Assembly: GCA_947630445.1 (NCBI GenBank)
Contig: CANRHQ010000006.1
Span: forward strand, 1-53,766
DNA length: 53,766 nt
Source of the DNA: an uncultured Clostridia bacterium
Lineage (GTDB): Bacteria; Bacillota; Clostridia; TANB77; CAG-508
Reading direction: 5' to 3'
Part shown: one piece after another, positions 45,661 to 53,766 of the stretch
How the letters are laid out: every line of letters begins with the position of its first letter
How positions within the stretch are numbered: position 1 is the stretch's first letter
Made by a program: the position numbers and the translations under genes
The notes under the pieces: generated by a model
What the model saw: only the letters and a program-made list of their open reading frames with translations
What the model was told of the DNA's origin: nothing
Database searches by the model: none

Positions 45661-46243
45661 AGATTTATTAAAAATAAAAGAACAGGCATTAGAAAAAAAT
45701 ATACCAATAATAATGGATGATACTTTAGAAGTAGTAGATAAAATATTAACAGAAATAAAACCCAAAAGAATATTGGAAATAGGAACAGCAGTCGGCTATT
45801 CAGCAATTTGTTTTTCAGAATATTTAGAGTCAGATGGAAAAATAGATACAATAGAAAGAGATAAAGAACGCATTATAGAAGCAAAAACTAATATAGAAAA
45901 AATGGGATTATCAGACAAAATTAATATATATGAAGGAGATGCAGTAGAAATACTGCCAACTTTAAATGAAAAATATGATGTAGTTTTTATTGATGCTGCA
46001 AAAGGAAAATATCCATTCTTTCTAAAAGAAGCCTTAAGAATGATAAAACCATCAGGAATTATATTAGCTGATAACATATTATATAAAGGATATGTAATGA
46101 GTGATTATAATAAACATAAACAACGTACAGCAGTAAGAAATTTGAGAGAGTATGTTAAAGAAGTTACTGAAAATCCTAATATAGATACAGAAATTTTAGA
46201 AGTTGGAGATGGACTTGCAGTAAGCAAAATATTATCAAAATAA
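45644..46243 (+). CDS. trmR: tRNA 5-hydroxyuridine methyltransferase (YrrM/TrmR-like)
   Basis: 199-aa class I O-methyltransferase. RILEIGTAVGYSAICFSEY is the SAM loop; DTIERDKERIIEAK, DVVFIDAAKGKYPFF and ADNILYKGYV are family 3 O-MT motifs. In B. subtilis the homologue makes mo5U34 in tRNA and sits beside U32-family hydroxylation genes. Here a U32 gene lies 2.1 kb downstream, across one inserted gene, which supports the assignment. Confidence 0.85.
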   Translation: MLTKNKDLLKIKEQALEKNIPIIMDDTLEVVDKILTEIKPKRILEIGTAVGYSAICFSEYLESDGKIDTIERDKERIIEAKTNIEKMGLSDKINIYEGDAVEILPTLNEKYDVVFIDAAKGKYPFFLKEALRMIKPSGIILADNILYKGYVMSDYNKHKQRTAVRNLREYVKEVTENPNIDTEILEVGDGLAVSKILSK

Positions 46244-46246
46244 AAT

Positions 46247-46293
46247 AAAAAATATAACTATCTAATACCAAGTATTTGATAGTTATATTTTTT
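46247..46293. terminator. Bidirectional terminator
   Basis: About 16 bp of stem (46247-46263 with 46278-46293) with A-rich and T-rich flanks on the two sides, between converging genes. Confidence 0.85.
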
Positions 46294-46298
46294 GCTGT

Positions 46299-48206
46299 TT
46301 AACGACCATCATTTAAAGAATTATTTACACTAAATCTTTCAATAGCTCTCTTATTAATACCATTTAGAGTAACTTCATGTTTTGGACTAGAAATAATCTC
46401 TTCTAGTTTATCAATCAATTTCTCTGCAAGACAAGTGGTAGCATCATGTTTTAAAAGTACATCTGTAAATCCAGAAACAATAGATTTTTTGCTATATGAT
46501 GTTACACTTTTATTAAATCTAGTGTGTGGAGAACTTATTGCAAATAATTTTGGAGAAACATATTCTGCATACATAGGTAAATATTTTTCTAAAGGAATTG
46601 TACAAACTGTTTTATTTCCATCTGGATGAGTATTTACAAATTCAAACTTTTCCTTTAATTTAACACTACTTTCAGCAATTTCAAGTTTTCTTTTTAATTT
46701 CCTATCTTTTTGTGATAAATTACGATTAGCAGATTTATATAATGAATTTCTAATAAAAATAGGAGTATTATTTAATAAATCTATGTAACTATTGAAAGTT
46801 TCTTTATCACAATTTGGATCAGTTGGTTCAAAGAATTGAAAAACATCAATTTCTTTTCCAGATAAATCACTATGATTCTGTTTATTAATTTCAAAACGCT
46901 TTTTGGATTGTGCTTGCATTTCAATTTTTTTACCATCGGCAGTTTCCAAATAATAATACCATGAGCAAAATCCATTTCTCTTTTTTATACTTTTAGCAAA
47001 TGAATACTTAACTTTTAAAGTTTTTGTAAATAGTTCATCATTTAATATTTCAGGAATATAAGTTTCTAATAATTTTGTTTGAAATCTATCCTGTATACGA
47101 GTTTTCAATTCATCCATTAATTCATAAATTTCATCTATACGAACTTTATAATTGTTTTTGGTAGAACTTTTTAAATATTGGTCTATACTTTTCTTTAATA
47201 ATTTTGCAAAAGAAGTTCCATGAAATTCTTCTGAACATTCATCATATGTAGATTCTCTTAGTTTCATTAATAGAGTTATTTTTATCTGTAATAAATCAAT
47301 ATTAGAAAAATTAGTAGCTCTTTCTAATGATGCTTCTAAATGATGTAGAAAATCAATGTTGTCATCGCGTTTTTTTCTTAAATTAAAAAGTTCTATATTT
47401 TTTGGATCTGATCTATCAAAATGAATAGTATCTTCTGTATGATCAAGAACAATTGTAAGACCAGAAAAATCAGTGTTATTTAAGTTAATTTGTTCTACAA
47501 AATCCTTGTCAGAAATACCATCAGATAAATTTGAAGGTATGACAAGTGAAATATTTCTTAGAATTTCCTTACTTATTTTGCTAACAGAGCTTCTAGTAGA
47601 TTTTGTTCTTCCAGGAATATAAATATTTAATTCTGGATGAAGTCTTCTAGCAGTAATATAAAATGCAGAAGCAATATCTCTAATTTCATCTTCTGATGCT
47701 TGTGTACTATGTGTATGCCAATGCTCTATTGTAGAAAGTATTTTTTCATTTAAAAACTTTTGTTGGACTGATATATTTCCTTTAGGAGTTTTTATTAAAC
47801 TTAAAAAGTAATCAGGAAATTCTTTATTTAAAATAACAGATATTTTGTAAAATTCTTCATCATCTGGTTTTTGAGAATTGTCCAATAAACAAGATGAATA
47901 TTGATTTTTAATAATATTTGCTAATTTCTTAATATGCTCTGAAGTTATACTTGAAGTATTAATATCAAAAATAGAACTAGCTTCAAAAGAGAAGTTAGTA
48001 TTAATTTTATTATATAATTTATTAAATGATTCTTCATTTAACTTACTATCTTCTATGTCTAAAAACAATTTATATAAATCAGATAAATTAGAAGAAGAGA
48101 AGTTATTAATCATAATTTCTTCAGGACTTAGATTTAAGGGATATTTCTTTTGATAATTGTCAATATATTGTATAAATTTTTTTGATGGTTTTGTTAAGTA
48201 AGCCAT
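46299..48206 (-). CDS. Large protein of unknown function, possible divergent RelA/SpoT-like fold
   Basis: 635 aa from ATG 48206 after GAGGTG. Soluble and mostly helical. A segment around residues 360-450 contains KKRNGFCSWYYYLETADG and KKIEMQAQSKKRFE. Its order (Gly, aromatic, long strand, E-x-Q) loosely recalls RelA/SpoT synthetase motifs, but the catalytic residues cannot be confirmed. The N-terminal half contains EHWHTHST and LDHTEDTIHFDRSD. No phage or mobile gene flanks it. It splits the trmR-U32 pair that is adjacent in relatives, so it may be an insertion. Composition is native, with no CGG. Confidence 0.7.
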   Translation of the reverse strand: MAYLTKPSKKFIQYIDNYQKKYPLNLSPEEIMINNFSSSNLSDLYKLFLDIEDSKLNEESFNKLYNKINTNFSFEASSIFDINTSSITSEHIKKLANIIKNQYSSCLLDNSQKPDDEEFYKISVILNKEFPDYFLSLIKTPKGNISVQQKFLNEKILSTIEHWHTHSTQASEDEIRDIASAFYITARRLHPELNIYIPGRTKSTRSSVSKISKEILRNISLVIPSNLSDGISDKDFVEQINLNNTDFSGLTIVLDHTEDTIHFDRSDPKNIELFNLRKKRDDNIDFLHHLEASLERATNFSNIDLLQIKITLLMKLRESTYDECSEEFHGTSFAKLLKKSIDQYLKSSTKNNYKVRIDEIYELMDELKTRIQDRFQTKLLETYIPEILNDELFTKTLKVKYSFAKSIKKRNGFCSWYYYLETADGKKIEMQAQSKKRFEINKQNHSDLSGKEIDVFQFFEPTDPNCDKETFNSYIDLLNNTPIFIRNSLYKSANRNLSQKDRKLKRKLEIAESSVKLKEKFEFVNTHPDGNKTVCTIPLEKYLPMYAEYVSPKLFAISSPHTRFNKSVTSYSKKSIVSGFTDVLLKHDATTCLAEKLIDKLEEIISSPKHEVTLNGINKRAIERFSVNNSLNDGR

Positions 48207-48293
48207 TAAATCACCTCAAAATCCATTATATCATAAATTTACCAAAAATGGAAGAGTTATATGAATATATTAAGAAAAAATGAAAACACTAAA

Positions 48294-48322
48294 TTGACAT
48301 AAATGGTAAAAAAATGTATAAT
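48294..48322 (+). promoter_or_regulatory. Perfect consensus promoter upstream of the U32 gene
   Basis: TTGACA (48294-48299), 17 bp, TATAAT (48317-48322): the only fully consensus sigma-A promoter I found here. Transcription would start near 48329. Confidence 0.85.
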
Positions 48323-48345
48323 AATGCTGTAAAATATATTAAATT

Positions 48346-48368
48346 CATCATCTTTGATGATGTTTTTC
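48346..48368 (+). promoter_or_regulatory. Terminator-like hairpin in the leader of the U32-rlmN operon
   Basis: CATCATC (48346-48352), loop TTT, GATGATG (48356-48362), then TTTTT. It lies between the promoter and the start codon, so it could attenuate transcription. No riboswitch aptamer or T-box fits the short leader. Confidence 0.6.
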
Positions 48369-48390
48369 TAAAAAGAAAAGGAAAAGAATT

Positions 48391-49620
48391 ATGAAAGAAA
48401 TAGAATTATTAGCCCCAGCAGGTACATTTGAAAAAGCTAAAATAGCATATTTATATGGTGCAGATGCAGTATATTGTGGAACATCTTCATTATCATTAAG
48501 AACAAGAGCCGATATGAAAGATGATGACCTAGAAAAAACAATAAAATATGCTCATAGTATTGGAAAAAAAGTTTATGTAACACTAAATATTTTTGCATGG
48601 GATGAAAAATATGAAGAAATTATAGAAATGGCAAAAAAGTTAGAAATATTAAAACCAGATGGAATTATTGCAGCAGATGGAGGAGTAATAGAGGTTTTAA
48701 AACAATATTCTCCAAGTATATCAATAAATGTAAGTACACAAGCAAATATAGTTAGTTTACATGATTGTAATTTCTGGTATAAAAATGGTGCAAAAAGAAT
48801 GATAATGGCAAGAGAAATGAATAAGGAACAATTAAAATATATAATGGCAAATAAACCAAAAGATATGGAAATAGAAATATTTATACATGGGGCAATTTGC
48901 TTTGCATATTCAGGTAGATGTTTCTTAAGTGATTTCTTATCATGTAGAAGTGCAAATTTGGGTGATTGTGCACAAAGTTGTAGATGGTCATATAATTTGT
49001 ATGCAGAAGAAAAAAATACGCCAGGGGAATATATGCCAATAGAAACAAATGAATATGGAACAAGTATATTTTCATCAAAAGACTTATGCTTAATAAAAGA
49101 AATTCCTGAAATAATAGAAATGGGAGTAGATAGTCTAAAAATAGAAGGAAGATTAAAAACAGAGTATTATGTAGCAAGTATTGTAAATATATATAGAAAT
49201 GCAATAGATGATTATAAAAGAAATCCAAAAGAATATGATTATACAAAATATTTAAAAGAAATAGAAAAAATAAAAACAAGAGGATTAACAACTTTTTACT
49301 TTAATGATAGAAAAAATACTGATATACAAGAATATTCAGGAAAACAATATAATGAGCAATATCAATTTGGTGGAAAAGTAGTAGAATATGAAGGAGAAAA
49401 AGCAATAGTAGATATAAGAAACAGATTGCAAATAGGTGATACAATGGAAATAATAGTTCCATATAAATTAGAACCAGTAGAATTTAAAATAGAAAAAATG
49501 TGGGATATAGATACAGATAAAGAAATAGAAGCAGTAAGCCCAGGAGTTAAAGATCAAAAGGTAAAAATGTTATTGCCTATAAAATGCGAAAAAGACTGGA
49601 TAATTAGGAGAAAAAAATGA
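48391..49620 (+). CDS. U32 peptidase-family protein, probable tRNA hydroxylation protein
   Basis: 409 aa. ELLAPAGTFEKAKIAYLYGADAVYCG opening and a cysteine-bearing HGAICFAYSGRCFLSDFLS segment with NLGDCAQSCRW identify the U32 family (TrhP/YrrO or YegQ). EIFIHGAICFAYSGRC holds likely cluster ligands. These proteins make ho5U34 in tRNA, which TrmR methylates. The stop overlaps the start of rlmN by 4 nt, ATGA. Confidence 0.88.
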   Translation: MKEIELLAPAGTFEKAKIAYLYGADAVYCGTSSLSLRTRADMKDDDLEKTIKYAHSIGKKVYVTLNIFAWDEKYEEIIEMAKKLEILKPDGIIAADGGVIEVLKQYSPSISINVSTQANIVSLHDCNFWYKNGAKRMIMAREMNKEQLKYIMANKPKDMEIEIFIHGAICFAYSGRCFLSDFLSCRSANLGDCAQSCRWSYNLYAEEKNTPGEYMPIETNEYGTSIFSSKDLCLIKEIPEIIEMGVDSLKIEGRLKTEYYVASIVNIYRNAIDDYKRNPKEYDYTKYLKEIEKIKTRGLTTFYFNDRKNTDIQEYSGKQYNEQYQFGGKVVEYEGEKAIVDIRNRLQIGDTMEIIVPYKLEPVEFKIEKMWDIDTDKEIEAVSPGVKDQKVKMLLPIKCEKDWIIRRKK

Positions 49621-50636
49621 AAAATATAAAAGATTATGATTTAGAAGCATTAAAACAAGAATTTATAGAAATAGGAGAAAAGCCATTTAGAGCAGAACAG
49701 GTATTTAAGTGGATATATGAAGCAAAAGTAACGAGTTTTGATGAAATGACAAATCTATCATTAGAATTAAGAGAAAAATTAAAGGAAAAATATACATTAG
49801 GAATATTTAATATACTAAAAAAACAGGAGTCGGCAGATGGTACAAAAAAATACTTATTTGATATATTAGATGGAAATGCAATAGAAACAGTATTAATGAG
49901 TTATCATCATGGATATAGTATATGTGTATCTTCACAAGTCGGATGTAAAATGGGTTGTAAATTTTGTGCATCCACAGGAATAAAATTTATAAGAAGTTTA
50001 ACATCTGGAGAAATAGTAGAACAAATATTAGCAGTAGAAAGAGATAATAATATAAGAATTTCAAATGTAGTATTTATGGGAATAGGAGAACCATTAGATA
50101 ATTATGACAATGTAGTAAATGCAATTAGAATAATAAATAATCCTAAAGGAATAAATATAGGTGCAAGACATATAAGTGTATCAACAAGTGGGTTAGTACC
50201 TAAAATATATAAATTAGCAGAAGAAAATATACAATGTACATTATCAATTTCATTACATGCAACTACAGATGAAAAAAGAAGTAGTATGATGCCAGTAAAC
50301 AAAATGTATAATATTGAAGAATTAATACAAGCATGTAAAGATTATATAAAACAAACAAATAGGAGAATATCATTTGAATATGCATTAGCAAAAGATAATA
50401 ATGATAACTTAGAAGATGCAAAAAGATTAGTAAAATTACTAAAAGGAATGATATGTCATGTGAACTTAATTCCAATAAATAAAATTGAAAATGGAATATA
50501 TACCAAAAGTTCTAATGAAAATATAATAAAATTTAGAGATTATCTAAATGAGCATGGTATTGTAGCAACTATAAGAAGAGAATTAGGCTCAGATATAGAT
50601 GCAGCATGTGGACAATTAAGAAGAAAAAACTTATAA
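49617..50636 (+). CDS. rlmN: Dual-specificity 23S rRNA/tRNA adenine C2-methyltransferase
   Basis: 339-aa radical-SAM enzyme. CKMGCKFCAST binds the cluster; VVFMGIGEPLDNYDNV, SVSTSGLVPKI, LSISLHATTDEKRS and a C-terminal Cys in DIDAACGQLR are typical. It modifies A2503 of 23S rRNA and A37 of some tRNAs, both tied to translational accuracy. GGAG site within the end of the U32 gene. Confidence 0.97.
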   Translation: MKNIKDYDLEALKQEFIEIGEKPFRAEQVFKWIYEAKVTSFDEMTNLSLELREKLKEKYTLGIFNILKKQESADGTKKYLFDILDGNAIETVLMSYHHGYSICVSSQVGCKMGCKFCASTGIKFIRSLTSGEIVEQILAVERDNNIRISNVVFMGIGEPLDNYDNVVNAIRIINNPKGINIGARHISVSTSGLVPKIYKLAEENIQCTLSISLHATTDEKRSSMMPVNKMYNIEELIQACKDYIKQTNRRISFEYALAKDNNDNLEDAKRLVKLLKGMICHVNLIPINKIENGIYTKSSNENIIKFRDYLNEHGIVATIRRELGSDIDAACGQLRRKNL

Positions 50637-50703
50637 AAATAATTGAAATATATTTGAAAGTATGATATAACAGAAAATGAAAAGAAAGATACGAGGTGAA
50701 ACA

Positions 50704-51438
50704 ATGATAATAGCTTATGCAAAATCAGATATAGGCAAAGCAAGAGAAATGAACCAAGATGCATACTATATATCTGATTCATTAAGTGAAGTTAAACTGT
50801 ATTTATTAGCTGATGGAATGGGTGGCTATAAAGGCGGAGAAATTGCAAGTGGGTTAGCAATAAAATGTGCCAGAAGTTATATAGAAAACAACTTTAAAGA
50901 AATTCCTAAAGACAGAGAGAGTTTAATACAATTAGTTGCAAGCAGTATGGAATATGCAAATATGGTAGTTTACGAGAAATCGAAAGAAGACAAAGAACTT
51001 GAAGGAATGGGTACTACTTTAGAAGTTTGTTTAATATATAATAATAAGGTATATATTGGACATATAGGAGATAGCAGAATATATAGAATAAGAAAAGATT
51101 TTATCCGCAAATTAACACAAGATCATAGTTATGTACAAAAATTAGTTAAAGATGGAACGATTACAAAAGAAGAGGCAGAAAACCATCCAAAGAAAAACAT
51201 GTTAATGAAAGCACTTGGTTGCAATGCCTTTGTTGAACCAGATGTATCAGTAAAAGGTTTTTTAAGAGATGACATTTTACTTTTAGCATCAGATGGATTA
51301 ACAAATATGGTTAAACAAGAAGATATATTTAATATAGCAAAAGGAAATATAGAAAAAGCACCTATCAAACTTGTAGAATTAGCAAATGAAAATGGTGGGT
51401 TAGATAATATAACAGTTGTAGTAATTAAAAACATATAA
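50704..51438 (+). CDS. prpC: PP2C-type serine/threonine phosphatase
   Basis: 244 aa from ATG 50704 (GAGGTG site). KSDIGKAREMNQDAYYI, LLADGMGGYKGGEIAS, GMGTTLEVCLI and GHIGDSRIY, and GLDNITVVV supply the metal-binding Asp residues. Reverses PrkC phosphorylation. Adjacent to prkC as in most Gram-positives. Confidence 0.96.
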   Translation: MIIAYAKSDIGKAREMNQDAYYISDSLSEVKLYLLADGMGGYKGGEIASGLAIKCARSYIENNFKEIPKDRESLIQLVASSMEYANMVVYEKSKEDKELEGMGTTLEVCLIYNNKVYIGHIGDSRIYRIRKDFIRKLTQDHSYVQKLVKDGTITKEEAENHPKKNMLMKALGCNAFVEPDVSVKGFLRDDILLLASDGLTNMVKQEDIFNIAKGNIEKAPIKLVELANENGGLDNITVVVIKNI

Positions 51439-51459
51439 CCTATAAGGAGAGATAAAATA

Positions 51460-53454
51460 ATGGATTTAAAAGGTAGATTGTTAGGAAATAGATATGAAAT
51501 TTTAGAAAAAATAGGCAGTGGAGGTATGGCAACAGTTTATAAAGCAAAATGTCATGTATTAAATAGATATGTAGCAATCAAAATATTAAGAGATGAATTT
51601 ACAACTGATGAAGAATTTATAAAAAGATTCGAAGTAGAAGCGCAATCAGCTGCAAGTATAACACATCCTAATATTGTTTCTGTATATGATGTAGGTGTAG
51701 ATGGAAATTTATATTATATAGTAATGGAATTAATAAAAGGTAAAACACTAAAAGAAATTATAGTAGAAGAAAAAGGACCTCTTCCATGGAAATGGTCTGT
51801 AAACATTGCTATACAAATAGCTTCTGCATTAGAGATAGCACATAAAAATAATATTATACACAGAGATATAAAACCACATAACATAATAATAACAGAAGAT
51901 GGAGTTGCAAAAGTAACAGACTTTGGAATTGCAAAAGCAGTTTCAAATTCAACAATAACAGCATTTGGTACAACAATAGGTTCTGTACACTATTTTTCAC
52001 CAGAACATGCTAGAGGAGGATATACTGATGAAAAATCAGATTTATATTCTTTAGGTGTAGTAATGTATGAAATGTTAACAGGAAGAGTGCCATTTGATGC
52101 AGATACTCCTGTATCAATAGCATTAAAACATATGCAAGAAGAACCACAAGAACCAATAAAATTAAATCCTAATATACCAGTAGCATTAAATGATATAATA
52201 ATGAAAGCATTAAAAAAAGATGCAGGATATAGGTATCAAAATGCAACTTCAATGTTATTAGATTTAAGAAGAGCATTAAAGGAACCAGATGGAAAATTTG
52301 TCGATAACAATTCATATACTGTTGATGAATTTCCTACTCAAAGATTTTCAACATTAGGAAATGATGTTGAACCAAAAGCAACGCAGAAAAAAGGAAAAAA
52401 ACAAAATAAATTTTTAATATTTATAAAAAATCATAAAGTATTATCATCAGTAGTTGGACTATTTCTTTTATTTGCAATAAGTTTAGGAGCAACAGTTGGA
52501 ATTTCAAATGCTGTAAGACCAAAAGAAGTAGCAATACCAAATTTGGTTGGAAAAACAGTAGATGAAGCAAAGCAAATATTAGAAGAAAATAAAATAAATT
52601 ATGTTGAACAAGAACCACAATATAGTACAGAATATGAAGCTGGAAAAATAATATCTCAAGATCCACCATTTTCTGAAAATAGAAAAATAAGAGAAAAAAC
52701 AGATATAAAAGTAGTAGTAAGTTTAGGAACAGAAACAACTGTAGTACCTAAATTAAAAGGACTAACAAAAGAAGAAGCAGAAAATGCAGCAGAAGAGGCA
52801 AAATTAAAATTAGAAATAGTAGAAGAAACAAGTAAAACTGTAGAGGCAGGAATAATAATAAAACAAGAAATAGAAGAAGGCGAAACAGTAAATGCAGGAG
52901 ATACAATTAAAGTATATGTAAGCATTGGAACAGGTATAGAACAAGTAGTTGTTAGATCTGTATTTGGTTATGATGAGGCAACAGCAAAATCAACATTAGA
53001 AGGATTAGGATTGTCAGTAGAAATTGCATATGATGAAGATAAAACAAGAAATAATGGAACTGTTTTAAAACAAAGTATTGCTTCAGGAGAAACTGTTGAT
53101 AAAGGAACTACAATTACAATAACTGTAAACAAATTAACAGAAACTAAAACAGGAACAGTAACTATTAATATAAAAAATATACTAGGTTTCCAAGATAAGG
53201 TTACAGTAACTACTAAAGATGAAGATGGAAATGATGTAACAGAAGAAAAAGAAAATAAACCAAAAGATGTAAAATTAAGAGTAATGGTTAATGATGACCA
53301 AGTAGAAGATACTACAGTTAAAGAAAACGTTACAAATAAAACTGTTAGTGTAAGTGGAAAAGGAACAATCACAATAAAAGTATATATTGATGGAAATTTA
53401 AAAAGACAAATTGATATGAACTTAAACAATACAGATAAATTAGCTATAGATTAA
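51460..53454 (+). CDS. prkC: PASTA-domain serine/threonine kinase
   Basis: 664 aa. The kinase domain (about 10-275) has IGSGGMATVYKAK, the catalytic D136 in HRDIKPHNI, DFGIAKA and SPEHARGG. A transmembrane helix lies at about 327-347. Three PASTA repeats follow at about 365-430, 431-498 and 499-565 (IPNLVGKTVDEAKQIL, VPKLKGLTKEEAENAA, VRSVFGYDEATAKSTL). A further C-terminal beta-rich domain of about 95 residues is present. Senses muropeptides or lipid II in homologues and controls germination and wall growth. rsgA and rpe, frequent neighbours, are not next. Confidence 0.96.
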   Translation: MDLKGRLLGNRYEILEKIGSGGMATVYKAKCHVLNRYVAIKILRDEFTTDEEFIKRFEVEAQSAASITHPNIVSVYDVGVDGNLYYIVMELIKGKTLKEIIVEEKGPLPWKWSVNIAIQIASALEIAHKNNIIHRDIKPHNIIITEDGVAKVTDFGIAKAVSNSTITAFGTTIGSVHYFSPEHARGGYTDEKSDLYSLGVVMYEMLTGRVPFDADTPVSIALKHMQEEPQEPIKLNPNIPVALNDIIMKALKKDAGYRYQNATSMLLDLRRALKEPDGKFVDNNSYTVDEFPTQRFSTLGNDVEPKATQKKGKKQNKFLIFIKNHKVLSSVVGLFLLFAISLGATVGISNAVRPKEVAIPNLVGKTVDEAKQILEENKINYVEQEPQYSTEYEAGKIISQDPPFSENRKIREKTDIKVVVSLGTETTVVPKLKGLTKEEAENAAEEAKLKLEIVEETSKTVEAGIIIKQEIEEGETVNAGDTIKVYVSIGTGIEQVVVRSVFGYDEATAKSTLEGLGLSVEIAYDEDKTRNNGTVLKQSIASGETVDKGTTITITVNKLTETKTGTVTINIKNILGFQDKVTVTTKDEDGNDVTEEKENKPKDVKLRVMVNDDQVEDTTVKENVTNKTVSVSGKGTITIKVYIDGNLKRQIDMNLNNTDKLAID

Positions 53455-53460
53455 TAAAAT

Positions 53461-53496
53461 ACCCTATACAAGGTTTGAACCAAGTATAGGGTTTTT
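53461..53496 (+). terminator. Terminator after prkC
   Basis: ACCCTATAC (53461-53469) pairs with GTATAGGGT (53484-53492), followed by TTTT. Confidence 0.8.
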
Positions 53497-53514
53497 GAAT
53501 GGAAATTTAAGATA

Positions 53515-53766
53515 TTAATTATTAACATTTTCTAAGATTGAAACTCTTTTAGAAATATTATTAACAGAATCAGTTAATCTATATAATTGATTTTCAAAAA
53601 GTAGTTCTTTTGATTTATGAACTTCATCTGCTTCAAAAAGGAAAGTAACATTTTTTTGGTTTTCTGTTTCGAATTTGAAAAATGTTTTATTCAAAGCATT
53701 CATTTCCATTGCAAAAGAGTTTAGTCGATTATCGATTTGATTCAAATGTTTATCAATTTGTTCAAA
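53515..53766 (-). CDS. Coiled-coil protein, truncated by the window edge
   Basis: The frame is open from the edge (at least 83 residues) and ends at 53515. The visible C-terminal part is a continuous amphipathic helix (EQIDKHLNQIDNRL, LYRLTDSVNNISKRVSILE). A FLFEADEVHKSKELLFENQL segment interrupts it. It could be the tail of a regulatory protein; the start is outside the window. Confidence 0.6.
   Translation of the reverse strand, partial: FEQIDKHLNQIDNRLNSFAMEMNALNKTFFKFETENQKNVTFLFEADEVHKSKELLFENQLYRLTDSVNNISKRVSILENVNN

Overview
The window is about 54 kb of very AT-rich, gene-dense, low-GC Gram-positive (Bacillota) chromosome. AGA is the dominant arginine codon and Shine-Dalgarno sites are strong. 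Promoters are strikingly regular, mostly TTGAAA-17-TATAAT. spoVG behind a sigma-H-type promoter and a dipicolinate synthase subunit point to a spore-former, most likely an anaerobic gut Clostridia-like lineage. I cannot name the genus from the sequence alone.

Layout. 0-1.6 kb (minus): Cu/Zn superoxide dismutase and the tRNA t6A enzyme Sua5. 1.7-9.2 kb: a 2004-residue secreted M60-type metallopeptidase with a dockerin-like module, then a membrane-anchored cohesin-like protein. 9.25-12 kb: two less AT-rich genes that look imported, a 73-aa protein and a membrane pyrophosphatase. 12.1-15.4 kb: two TasA/camelysin-like proteins, a SipW-like signal peptidase and a DUF5305-like membrane protein. 15.5-19.6 kb (minus): an Mg2+-type P-type ATPase and murC. 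19.8-27.6 kb: spoVG, pth, rng, rimO, two poorly characterised proteins, dpaA and uppP. 27.7-29.4 kb: an ECF sigma factor with its membrane partner. 29.4-30.1 kb (minus): tsaE and a small protein. 30.2-40.9 kb: the type II fatty-acid operon fabH-x-fabD-fabG-fabF-accB-fabZ-accC-accD-accA-fabI, interrupted by two single-gene cassettes on the opposite strand. 41-46.2 kb: glycosyltransferase, P-loop/Asp23 fusion, acyltransferase, typA, trmR. 46.3-53.8 kb: an unknown 635-aa gene (minus), a U32-family tRNA hydroxylation protein, rlmN, prpC, prkC and an edge-truncated coiled-coil gene.

The main result is a recoding signal. Three genes (sua5, the Mg2+ ATPase and the ECF-partner gene) are broken by four single-base frame breaks. 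Every break lies exactly at an in-frame CGG codon, and every one is repaired by skipping the C and reading GGN (Gly) in the +1 frame. The repaired proteins have normal lengths and restore conserved motifs across the junction. By eye, the native genes of the window contain no other in-frame CGG, although CGT, CGC and CGA are used. The only CGG codons read as ordinary sense are single ones in three genes that look imported. I infer that CGG is an unassigned or starved codon in this lineage and works as a +1 frameshift site. Two of the four sites lie in the gene for a tRNA modification enzyme whose loss is known to affect frame maintenance.
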